Shown: positions 1 to 6,880 of the stretch, piece after piece
Layout of the letters: every line of letters starts with the position of its first letter
Position numbering within the stretch: position 1 is the first letter of the stretch
From: Bacteroidia bacterium
GTDB taxonomy: Bacteria > Planctomycetota > Phycisphaerae > Phycisphaerales > SM1A02
Reading direction: 5' to 3'
Assembly (NCBI GenBank): GCA_030054235.1
Contig: JASGCG010000005.1
Coordinates: 1-17,841 of the forward strand
DNA length: 17,841 nucleotides
Position numbers and translations under genes: made by a program
The notes under the pieces: model-generated
Seen by the model: the letters and a program-made list of their open reading frames with translations, nothing else
The model's database searches: none
Told to the model about the DNA's origin: nothing

Positions 1-1
1 C

Positions 2-865
2 TTCATCACGATCAGCCCCACGCTCGGCCATGGCGGCGTGAACAACTATTCCAGCGCCTTCCTGCCGGCCGCGTATCACGGCACGCCGTTCGGCAAGACA
101 GGCATCCCCTCGAGCCAGGCGCAGTTCGACCACATGATGGCCGGCGTACCCGGTGATGTGCAGCGCGCGCAGCTCGACCTGCTGCAGCAGCTCAATCGTG
201 AGCACATGGAGCGGAGCGGCGGCGGTGCGTCGCTCGAAGGGCGCATCGAGGCGTTCGAGCTCGCGTTCCGCATGCAGGCTGCGGCGCCGTGGGTCACCGA
301 CACCAAGGGCGAGTCGGCGGCCACGCTCAAGCTCTACGGGATCGACGAGAAGAACACCGAGGACTTCGGGCGCCAGTGCCTGCTGGCGCGCCGGTTCGCC
401 GAGGCTGGCGTGCGCTTCATCCAGTGCACGCATTCGTACAAGTGGGACCAGCACGGCGACCTGCGCAAGGGCCACACGCAGAACGCGAGCGAGGTCGACC
501 TGCCGATCGCCGGGCTGATCCGCGATCTCAAGAGCCGCGGCATGCTCGAGGAAACGCTCGTGGTCTGGGGCGGCGAGTTCGGCCGCACGCCCGCGTCGCA
601 GGGCGGCGAGGATGGCCGCGACCACAATCCGCATGGGTTCACCTGGTTCATGGCCGGTGGCGGCGTGAAGCCGGGGTTCTCATACGGCGCGACCGATGAC
701 TATGGCTGGTATGCCGAGCGCGACAAGGTGCACGTGCATGACATGCACGCAACGATCCTTGCACTCATGGGCATGGATCACGAACAGCTGACCTATCGCC
801 ATGCCGGTCGCGATTACCGGCTTACGGATGTCCATGGGTCGGCGGTCAAGGCGATCCTGGCATGA
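2..865 (+). CDS. DUF1501 family protein, C-terminal part (5' end outside window)
   Basis: The reading frame is open from base 2, and the residues before the first GTG (FITISPTLGHGGVNNYSS) already match the family, so the start lies outside the window. About 287 residues are visible, against a usual full length of about 450-480. DUF1501 proteins belong to the alkaline phosphatase/sulfatase-like superfamily. They are abundant in Planctomycetes and are normally exported. Family hallmarks seen here are GHGGVNNYSSAFLPAAYHGT near the start, VVWGGEFGRTP, GRDHNPHG, and the C-terminal HVHDMHATILALMGMDH, which is rich in candidate metal ligands. Such genes usually follow a DUF1549/DUF1553 cytochrome gene, which would lie upstream of this window. 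The stop codon overlaps the next start in ATGA, so the two genes are probably co-translated. The substrate is unknown. Confidence 0.92.
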   Translation, partial: FITISPTLGHGGVNNYSSAFLPAAYHGTPFGKTGIPSSQAQFDHMMAGVPGDVQRAQLDLLQQLNREHMERSGGGASLEGRIEAFELAFRMQAAAPWVTDTKGESAATLKLYGIDEKNTEDFGRQCLLARRFAEAGVRFIQCTHSYKWDQHGDLRKGHTQNASEVDLPIAGLIRDLKSRGMLEETLVVWGGEFGRTPASQGGEDGRDHNPHGFTWFMAGGGVKPGFSYGATDDYGWYAERDKVHVHDMHATILALMGMDHEQLTYRHAGRDYRLTDVHGSAVKAILA

Positions 866-2793
866 TGGTGATGTCGGCCATCGTGGCAGGCGTCGTGCTG
901 TCGCTGCCGCTCGCCGCGCAGGACGCGGCGGTACCTCCCCCTGACGAGTCGAATGCCGCCACGTGGTACCGGCGCGCGGGTGAGATTCGGTTCAGCGAAG
1001 AGGACCAGCTGTTCATCGGGACGGAGCTGTTCGATCACAACGAGTGGCGCATGTGGGATCCTGCGTGGGTTGCGCGTGCGGAGCGGATGATCCAGGCGCT
1101 TGGTCCGACGATCGATGCCCTGGCGCGAGGTGCCGCGGCGGATCGGTGCGACTTCGAGCTCGATCGTTCCGCGGGCCTCGGCATGCTGCTGCCGCACTTG
1201 GCGCAGCAGCGTCACGGTGCGCGGGTCCTGGGTGCCGCGGCACAGTGGGCGATGAATCGCGGCGATGTACAGGAAGCCGCGCGCCTGGTCACGATGCAGA
1301 CGGAGCTCGCGCGCGACCTCGTCGGTGACCGGGTCATGATCAGCAGCTTGGTCAGCGCATCGATCGGCTCGATCTCAACCACCCACGCGCGCGATCTGCT
1401 TGATCTGGGCCTGCTCGATCCCGCGACGGCTGCGAACCTTGCGGGCACCTTCGAGGCGATGGCGGATCCAGCCGCGCTGGGCTGCGCCGAAGCGATGCGC
1501 GGCGAGATGGAACTGATGCGCGCCAGCCTCAAGGACGCCGAGTCGGCGAAGGAGGCCCTGGCGATGGCGGACCCGCAGACGCCCGTCGAGATCGCCGATG
1601 ACGAGGCGGTCAAGCGCGAACTCGGCGTGATGGATGACTTCTACCTTCGCGCCGCTGCCGCGTTCGAGGAGCCCGATCCCGCCAAGGGCCGCGCGATCCT
1701 CGATGGCTTGACGAAGGAGCTCGAAAGCCTGCCCGATGGCTCGCTTGCCCGCACGCTGATGCCGTCGTGGGACAGGATGTGGGAGTCGATGCAGGCCCTG
1801 CGCAAGGAACTCGCCGCCGTCGCTGGGCAGTTCCGCGCGATCGCCGACGGGAAGGCATCGAGCGAGTTCGCCGATGCGATGGTCTGGTACGCGCAGGCCG
1901 GCCGTGCCATCGCCGCGATCCGCAAGGATGAGCAGATCGCGCTGGAACTCCTGCGCTCGATCGGCCACGCCGAGGATGCCAAGCGCGTGCTGCGGCCTCT
2001 TGAGCAGCAGGCCCGTCTGGTCGATCAGGCGATGCAGCGTGGTTGGGCTGCCGGCCGCTGCGAGGTCGCTGGCCGCGAGTTCATCCGCCCCACGCTCGCC
2101 GTCGATCATGTCGCGCTGGCGCGTGGTGCTGCCCGTGCCGTGCTGCTTCGCGCGCAGCAGGTGCAGGATGTCGACCTTGCGCGTGCCGTGCAGGGCTGCG
2201 TGCGCATGGTCGCGCAGGCGCGCGACTCTGGATGCCTGGCCGGCGCACTGCTCGCGAGCCTTCTGCTGGATGACCTGACCGAGTCGATGCCGGCCATCCT
2301 CGCCGATCCACGCATAGATCGTGCGGCACGAACGTCGCTTGCCGAGTCGCTTGCGTCCCTGCTCGATGGCGGCTTGCGGCTGCCGGCAGCGCTGCGCGGC
2401 GACGTCGACGCGATCGTGCGCCGCTGGGCGCCGCCGAGGCAGGCACCCGAACTTGCTGCGGCCCGCACCGCAGCCGGACAGCGGCTTGGTGCCAACGGCG
2501 TGGCGTATGTCTTGGCCGTGATGAGCCCCACCGTCACGCGCGAGGCCGATCACCTGCCGATGGGCGAGCTGGTCGATGATGGCGGCGTGGCGATCGATGC
2601 GCTCGAGCAACTCGCCGAGGAGCGTGATGCGGTCGGCGCCACGCTGTTCGTCTCGGGCACCGAAGCCGCGACCGTGGAGACCATGCCACCCCTGGGCAAC
2701 ATCACACCAAAGGTGCCCATCGATCTCGAGGCGATGGCCACGTCATGGACCGATCGCGTGCAGGCCTTGATCACGAGCGTGCGCGGCGGCTGA
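862..2793 (+). CDS. Secreted all-helical planctomycete protein of unknown function
   Basis: This 643-aa protein starts at an ATG that overlaps the DUF1501 stop (ATGA), which implies translational coupling; further ATGs three and nine bases on are possible starts. A Sec signal peptide covers roughly residues 1-20 (hydrophobic VAGVVLSLPLAAQ, likely cut near AAQ-DA). The mature part is almost entirely predicted amphipathic helix, rich in Ala, Leu and Arg. Blocks typical of a large uncharacterised planctomycete secreted family are visible: NAATWYRRA at 31-39, CDFELD at 96-101 and LLPHLAQQR at 109-117, followed by a TPR-like stretch with AMNRGDVQEAARL. No catalytic motif or metal site was recognised. 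It probably acts outside the cytoplasm with the DUF1501 protein, but that is inferred only from the coupling. Confidence 0.85.
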   Translation: MMVMSAIVAGVVLSLPLAAQDAAVPPPDESNAATWYRRAGEIRFSEEDQLFIGTELFDHNEWRMWDPAWVARAERMIQALGPTIDALARGAAADRCDFELDRSAGLGMLLPHLAQQRHGARVLGAAAQWAMNRGDVQEAARLVTMQTELARDLVGDRVMISSLVSASIGSISTTHARDLLDLGLLDPATAANLAGTFEAMADPAALGCAEAMRGEMELMRASLKDAESAKEALAMADPQTPVEIADDEAVKRELGVMDDFYLRAAAAFEEPDPAKGRAILDGLTKELESLPDGSLARTLMPSWDRMWESMQALRKELAAVAGQFRAIADGKASSEFADAMVWYAQAGRAIAAIRKDEQIALELLRSIGHAEDAKRVLRPLEQQARLVDQAMQRGWAAGRCEVAGREFIRPTLAVDHVALARGAARAVLLRAQQVQDVDLARAVQGCVRMVAQARDSGCLAGALLASLLLDDLTESMPAILADPRIDRAARTSLAESLASLLDGGLRLPAALRGDVDAIVRRWAPPRQAPELAAARTAAGQRLGANGVAYVLAVMSPTVTREADHLPMGELVDDGGVAIDALEQLAEERDAVGATLFVSGTEAATVETMPPLGNITPKVPIDLEAMATSWTDRVQALITSVRGG

Positions 2794-2801
2794 ACCGCCG
2801 C
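2783..2801. terminator. Stem-loop at convergent junction, stop codon in its loop
   Basis: A perfect 7-bp inverted repeat (GCGGCGG and CCGCCGC) encloses the 5-base loop CTGAA. The TGA stop of the upstream gene (2791-2793) lies in the loop. The hairpin sits between two converging genes separated by only 12 bp, so it could end transcription from both sides. There is no T-tract on either strand, so it is not a classical intrinsic terminator. Confidence 0.4.
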
Positions 2802-2805
2802 TTCC

Positions 2806-4389
2806 TCATCGAATGAACCGAAGTTCGCCGAAGTCGGGAATGAACGGCGTGCTGCCGGGCGACAGGCGCATCGGTGCCGGGAAGTAGACGCACCAGGCCT
2901 TGCCGATCATGAGGTCCTCGGGAACGATGAACGGGCTGCTGTTGCCCAGCTGCACCGACACGAGCGGGTGCGGCCGGCCCCAGAGCCGGCTGTCGCGGCT
3001 CGCACCGGAGTTGTCGCCGAGCATCACGTACTCGCCATCGCCGATCACTGGCGGCTGGTTCACGTCGATGCCGAACGCCAGGCCGGGAATCGGCTCGCCG
3101 TTCATCGGGTACTGGTCACCGGGATTGAGGAACGCCGGCCGGTAGTACAGGTCGCGGTCCACGCGGATGCGTCGCAGCGTCACGGGCCCGCCGCCGAACT
3201 CCCAGGCAAGCGTGGTCGGGGTGGGCTTCTGCGCCGATGGGTTCTGCAGCACCTGGTCGATGGTGCGTCCGTTGTGGCTGGCGAGGAGTCGCTGCTGCGG
3301 ATCCCACTCGTAGTCGAGCGTGAGCACGCTGTCGCCATCGATGAAGAGCTGCAGGCGTTGGTCGATGTGCCAGAACTCGAGCTCGAACGCGCCATCAGGC
3401 AGCGTGACGGGTGCACTCGCCGTGGCCTTCACCTCGCCGCTCTCGCCATGCGCGACCGAGAGCGTGGCCTTGCTGCCCGAGACGTCGAACTTCATCACAT
3501 GCGAGCGCGTGCCGATCGACAGGCTCGTCGTGAACAGGCCACTCGATGCGGGCGTGCAGTGCGCGGCCACGCGCAGGTCGCCCACGGGGAAGAGCGGGAT
3601 CTCGGGGCGCGTGGAGTTGTAGGCGTTCCAGTCGTCGAGCTGGATGTCGGTCGAGACCCACTCGAGCCGCGCGGGACCGGTCGCGCCCCACACGAACGCG
3701 CGCGGATCGCTCGTGTCCCACCCCTGTCCACGCAGCGGCGGTCCGCTCCATGAACCACGCATGCGCTGGCGCATCGCGCTCGGATCGATCGGCGCGTAGT
3801 CGCTGTTCCAGACCGGCTGCAAGACGGCGCGCTGCACGGACTCAGGCTTGCGCTGGATGCGCATGCCGGTCACGGGCATGTCGGGCGTGCCGGTGAAGGC
3901 ATCGCCGTCAGCGAGCGCGAACCGCTCGCCCGGCATGCCGACGAGGCGCTTGATGTAGTACGTCGCATCGCCGACCGGATCGCATGGGTTCTTGAAGACA
4001 ACCACGTCCCAGCGCTGCGGCTGCTGGATAGGCCAGAGGAACTTCGTGACCAGGATGCGGTCGCCCACTCGGGCATCCTGCGCGAGGCGGATGTTGCCAT
4101 CGCTGCGGGTGGGCGCGATGTGGCTGACCATGGGGTCGCCGATCGGGCGCTGGAAGTCGCGGCCCGCGCGCGCTGATTCGATCACCGGCGCCGCATCGGC
4201 GGGATAGCTGTAGCCGGTGTCGGGACTGCGCAAGCGAAGGTGCTCACCCATCAGCGTGGGCGCCATGCTCCCGGTGGGGATCACGTAGCCCTCGATGACG
4301 AAGCCGCGGAAGGTCATCGCGAGCGCGAACGAGATCAGCAGCAGGCTGATGGTGTCGAGGGTCGTGGCCTTGCGGGGCTCGTGCTCCAT
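2806..4389 (-). CDS. lepB: Signal peptidase I (S26 family) with very large cap insertion
   Basis: Membrane-anchored serine protease that removes signal peptides from exported proteins. The 527-aa product has one N-terminal transmembrane segment (about 12-30), then the nucleophile box IPTGSMAPTL with Ser41, then DRILVTKFLWP and RWDVVVFKNP, and the general-base box YYIKRLVGMPGE with Lys147. The C-terminal box GEYVMLGDNSGASRDSR is at about 452-468. All catalytic residues are present. Between Lys147 and the C-terminal box lie about 270 extra residues; roughly 270-365 look like a beta-sandwich (ELEFWHIDQRLQLFIDGDSV), resembling LamG/concanavalin-like modules. Typical enzymes have about 190-330 residues. 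The gene lies 12 bp after the PSP1 gene and could be its operon partner, but has its own possible promoter box. No Shine-Dalgarno sequence is seen before the ATG. Confidence 0.93.
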   Translation of the reverse strand: MEHEPRKATTLDTISLLLISFALAMTFRGFVIEGYVIPTGSMAPTLMGEHLRLRSPDTGYSYPADAAPVIESARAGRDFQRPIGDPMVSHIAPTRSDGNIRLAQDARVGDRILVTKFLWPIQQPQRWDVVVFKNPCDPVGDATYYIKRLVGMPGERFALADGDAFTGTPDMPVTGMRIQRKPESVQRAVLQPVWNSDYAPIDPSAMRQRMRGSWSGPPLRGQGWDTSDPRAFVWGATGPARLEWVSTDIQLDDWNAYNSTRPEIPLFPVGDLRVAAHCTPASSGLFTTSLSIGTRSHVMKFDVSGSKATLSVAHGESGEVKATASAPVTLPDGAFELEFWHIDQRLQLFIDGDSVLTLDYEWDPQQRLLASHNGRTIDQVLQNPSAQKPTPTTLAWEFGGGPVTLRRIRVDRDLYYRPAFLNPGDQYPMNGEPIPGLAFGIDVNQPPVIGDGEYVMLGDNSGASRDSRLWGRPHPLVSVQLGNSSPFIVPEDLMIGKAWCVYFPAPMRLSPGSTPFIPDFGELRFIR

Positions 4390-4398
4390 GGGAACGCG

Positions 4399-4404
4399 AT
4401 GCTA
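4399..4404 (-). promoter_or_regulatory. Candidate -10 box TAGCAT for lepB
   Basis: TAGCAT read on the minus strand lies 9 nt before the lepB ATG and overlaps the TAG stop of the PSP1 gene. The distance would put the transcript start at or within a few bases of the ATG. No convincing -35 element is seen. The same arrangement recurs at seven other starts in the window. Confidence 0.4.
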
Positions 4405-5382
4405 GCGGCGCTCACCCGGTGCCTGTTCAACCGGCATGAGTTCCTCGACCGGCACCGCGATGTCCTGGCCGGTCGCGTGCAGGCGCACGAGGACGAGTTG
4501 CACGAGCGTACGCGTCTCGACGACGGATCCGACGCCTTCGCTCGTCCCGACCACGGTGCCGCGCTTGGGCAGCTTCGCCGCGAGCTCGGCGTAGGTCTGG
4601 TCTTCGTAGCGCAGGCAGCACATGAGCCGCCCGCATCGCCCTGAGATCTTCAGCGGGTCGAGCGTGTGGCCCTGGACCTTGGCGTGCTTGATGCTGACGG
4701 GCTTGAGGACCTTGAGGAAGGTCGAGCAGCAGACGCTCTGTCCGCACTTCTCGCGGTCGGCGACCAGTCGCGCCTCATCGCGCGCGCCGATCACCTGCCA
4801 GTGCGCCGGGCGACCGATCGTGGGTGCGAGCGCGGCCTTCATCGGCGCCAGGTCGATCTCGCCCTCGACCGTCGGGTGCACCCACACGAACACCTGTTCA
4901 TCACCCAGGAGCGGCTCGAGCTGCACGAGGCGCACGGGGATCCCCAGCGCGATCGCTGCCTGCTTGGCCGCAAGCGTGCGCGCACCCCAGTCCATCGAGA
5001 TGCGCTCCCACGCGGCAAGGTCATCCATCGTGGCCACGCGCAGCACCTCGCCGTCGGCGTGGAACGGATAGTCCTTCCCGCCGGAGGCCTCGATGTAGCT
5101 GCGCACCTCGTCGCGCGAGACGCTCTTGCCGCAGCCACCGTTGCCGCAGGTCGTGGTGAGCATCTCGCCGACTTCGGTGCCGCGATGCGTGCGCACCACG
5201 AGCTTCGATCCGCATCCCGGCTTGGCGTCGCCGTGGTACGGAAACTCGCCGATCATGCGCATCGCACCGAAGCGCACCACGATCGAGCTCGGTGCCTTGA
5301 GGTCCGCATAGGCCGCCGCATCGACATCACGATGGGCCGGATCGGCATCGCGTTCGAAGATGGGAAGCGGGAAGATCGACAC
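4402..5382 (-). CDS. PSP1 domain protein (RicT/YaaT-like)
   Basis: The product is about 326 aa from a GTG at 5382. The frame stays open further upstream, but that part is antisense to the start of der and reads as low-complexity Arg/Ser, so it was excluded; the exact start is uncertain. The PSP1 signature is clear: VVRTHRGTEVGEML at about 62-75, EKCGQSVCCSTFLK with Cys213, 218 and 219, PVSIKHAKVQ, and KISGRCGRLMCCLRYE with Cys250, 255 and 256. In Bacillus the homologue RicT (YaaT) forms a Fe-S-containing complex with RicA and RicF that affects RNase Y-dependent mRNA processing; those partners are not in this window. An extra Cys-containing stretch, CGNGGCGKS at 79-87, interrupts the PSP1 core. 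The gene precedes lepB on the same strand. Confidence 0.85.
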   Translation of the reverse strand: MSIFPLPIFERDADPAHRDVDAAAYADLKAPSSIVVRFGAMRMIGEFPYHGDAKPGCGSKLVVRTHRGTEVGEMLTTTCGNGGCGKSVSRDEVRSYIEASGGKDYPFHADGEVLRVATMDDLAAWERISMDWGARTLAAKQAAIALGIPVRLVQLEPLLGDEQVFVWVHPTVEGEIDLAPMKAALAPTIGRPAHWQVIGARDEARLVADREKCGQSVCCSTFLKVLKPVSIKHAKVQGHTLDPLKISGRCGRLMCCLRYEDQTYAELAAKLPKRGTVVGTSEGVGSVVETRTLVQLVLVRLHATGQDIAVPVEELMPVEQAPGERR

Positions 5383-5432
5383 GGCCCGCGGAGTGTCGCA
5401 TGGACGCGTCCGCCGTGCATCGGCGGTCCCGC

Positions 5433-5438
5433 TAGCAT
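5433..5438 (+). promoter_or_regulatory. Candidate -10 box TAGCAT for der
   Basis: TAGCAT lies 11 nt before the der ATG in the 67-bp gap between the divergent PSP1 and der genes. There is no Shine-Dalgarno sequence before der. The context GCTAGCATTGCG closely resembles the box before lepB (GCTAGCATCGCG). Confidence 0.4.
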
Positions 5439-5449
5439 TGCGCGGTTCC

Positions 5450-6880
5450 ATGTTGCCCGTCGTCGCCATCATCGGTCGCCCCAACGTCGGCAAGAGCAGC
5501 CTGCTCAACCGCATCGTCGGCCGGCGCGTCTCGATCGTCGATCCGACCCCGGGCGTCACGCGCGACCGCATCACGGCCGAGCTGACCCTCGATCCGCCGA
5601 TCGAGGGACCCGAGGATGCGCTGCCGCGCACCGTCGAGTTCATGGACACCGGCGGTTACGGCGTCTACACCGCCGACGGCCGCCGCATCGACGACGCCGG
5701 CATGGACCTGGCCGCGCTCACGCCGCACATCGAGGAGCAGATCCGCGCCGCCACCGAGGAAGCCGACGTGATCCTCTTCACGGTCGATGCGCAGAGCGGC
5801 GTCACCGCGCTCGACGAGACGATCGCCACGATGCTCCGACGCAGCGGCCAGGCGTCCAAGGCGATGCTGGTCGTGAACAAGGTCGACGGCCCATCGTGGG
5901 AGGCGCACGCCTTCGACGCGATGCGCCTTGGCTTCGGCGAGCCGCACATGGTCAGCGCCAACAACGGGTCGGGCCTGCGCCGCCTGCGCGAGGCGATCTG
6001 GGAGCGCGTGGGCGATGCGCCCGCCAAGCCGGTGCCGACCGAGATGAAGGTGGCGATCGTGGGTCGCCGCAACGCCGGCAAGAGCTCCTTCACCAACGCG
6101 CTCGCCGGCGAGGATCGCGTGATCGTGAGCGAGATCGCCGGCACCACGCGCGATGCGATCGACGTGCGCTTCGAGGTCGGCGGCCGCACGTTCGTGGCCA
6201 TCGACACCGCCGGCGTGCGCAAGCGCAAGTCGTGGGCCGACGACGTCGAGTTCTATTCAAACGTCCGCACCGACCAGTCGATTCGCCGCGCCGATGTCTG
6301 CCTGCTGGTGCTCGACGCCACCGACAAGATCAGCCAGGTCGAGAAGCACCTGGCGATGGAACTCATCGAGCAGGCCAAGCCCACGCTGATCGTGCTCAAC
6401 AAGTGGGACCTGATGCCGAAGAAGGCCAAGGTCGAGGACTTCGTCGAGTACCTCGGGCAGGAACTGCCGGGCCTTGACTTCGCACCGGTCGCGTGCGTGA
6501 GCGCGCTGACGGGCGAGGGCGTGCAGGATGCCATCACGATGGCGTTCAACCTCTTCCAGCAGGCGGGCCACCGCGAGACGACCGGCCGCCTGAACGCGCT
6601 CGTGCAGAAGATCCTCACCGAGCGCGGTCCGAGCTCGCGCCTGGGCACGATCGCCAAGATCTACTACATCACGCAGATCGAGGTCTTCCCGCCGACGATC
6701 GCGCTCGTCGTGAACAAGCCCGACCTCTTCGAGGGCAACTACGAGCGCTACCTGCTCAACCGCATGCGTGAGGAACTGCCCTACGCCGAGGTGCCGATCC
6801 GCCTGCGCTTCAGTGCGCGCAAGCGGCGCGAGAATCCCGGCGATGCACAGCCCTCCTCGGGCGGCCGCTCGGAGCAGTGA
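5450..6880 (+). CDS. der: Ribosome biogenesis GTPase Der (EngA)
   Basis: Tandem GTPase needed for maturation of the large ribosomal subunit. The 476-aa product starts at the ATG that gives MLPVVAIIGRPNVGKSS, the normal N-terminus of the family; an in-frame ATG 90 bp upstream would add a non-homologous leader. The first G domain has GRPNVGKS (9-16), DTGG (66-69) and NKVD (143-146). The second has GRRNAGKS (205-212), DTAG (252-255) and NKWD (317-320). The C-terminal KH-like domain follows from about 375 (GRLNALVQKIL, IYYITQIEVFPPTIALVVNK, YLLNRMREE). The second P-loop is unusual in having Arg-Asn-Ala instead of Pro-Asn-Val, but keeps GxxxxGKS. The stop codon is directly back to back with that of gpmI. 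Confidence 0.97.
   Translation: MLPVVAIIGRPNVGKSSLLNRIVGRRVSIVDPTPGVTRDRITAELTLDPPIEGPEDALPRTVEFMDTGGYGVYTADGRRIDDAGMDLAALTPHIEEQIRAATEEADVILFTVDAQSGVTALDETIATMLRRSGQASKAMLVVNKVDGPSWEAHAFDAMRLGFGEPHMVSANNGSGLRRLREAIWERVGDAPAKPVPTEMKVAIVGRRNAGKSSFTNALAGEDRVIVSEIAGTTRDAIDVRFEVGGRTFVAIDTAGVRKRKSWADDVEFYSNVRTDQSIRRADVCLLVLDATDKISQVEKHLAMELIEQAKPTLIVLNKWDLMPKKAKVEDFVEYLGQELPGLDFAPVACVSALTGEGVQDAITMAFNLFQQAGHRETTGRLNALVQKILTERGPSSRLGTIAKIYYITQIEVFPPTIALVVNKPDLFEGNYERYLLNRMREELPYAEVPIRLRFSARKRRENPGDAQPSSGGRSEQ

Noticed and set aside
1375..2610. Open frame of 411 codons on the minus strand
   Set aside because: It is antisense to the secreted helical protein and has low-complexity His/Arg-rich composition with no recognisable domain.
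5360..5449. N-terminal extension of der from an upstream in-frame ATG
   Set aside because: The ATG at 5450 gives the normal family N-terminus and has a promoter-like box just upstream; the extension is not homologous and would run into the PSP1 gene.
5383..5649. N-terminal extension of the PSP1 gene
   Set aside because: This part is antisense to the conserved first P-loop region of der and reads as Ser/Arg-rich low complexity; the PSP1 core begins after it.
4666..6477. Open frame of 603 codons on the plus strand across the PSP1 and der genes
   Set aside because: It runs antisense to PSP1 and out of frame with der, is full of Arg/His low-complexity sequence and has no family motif; it is a by-product of high GC.
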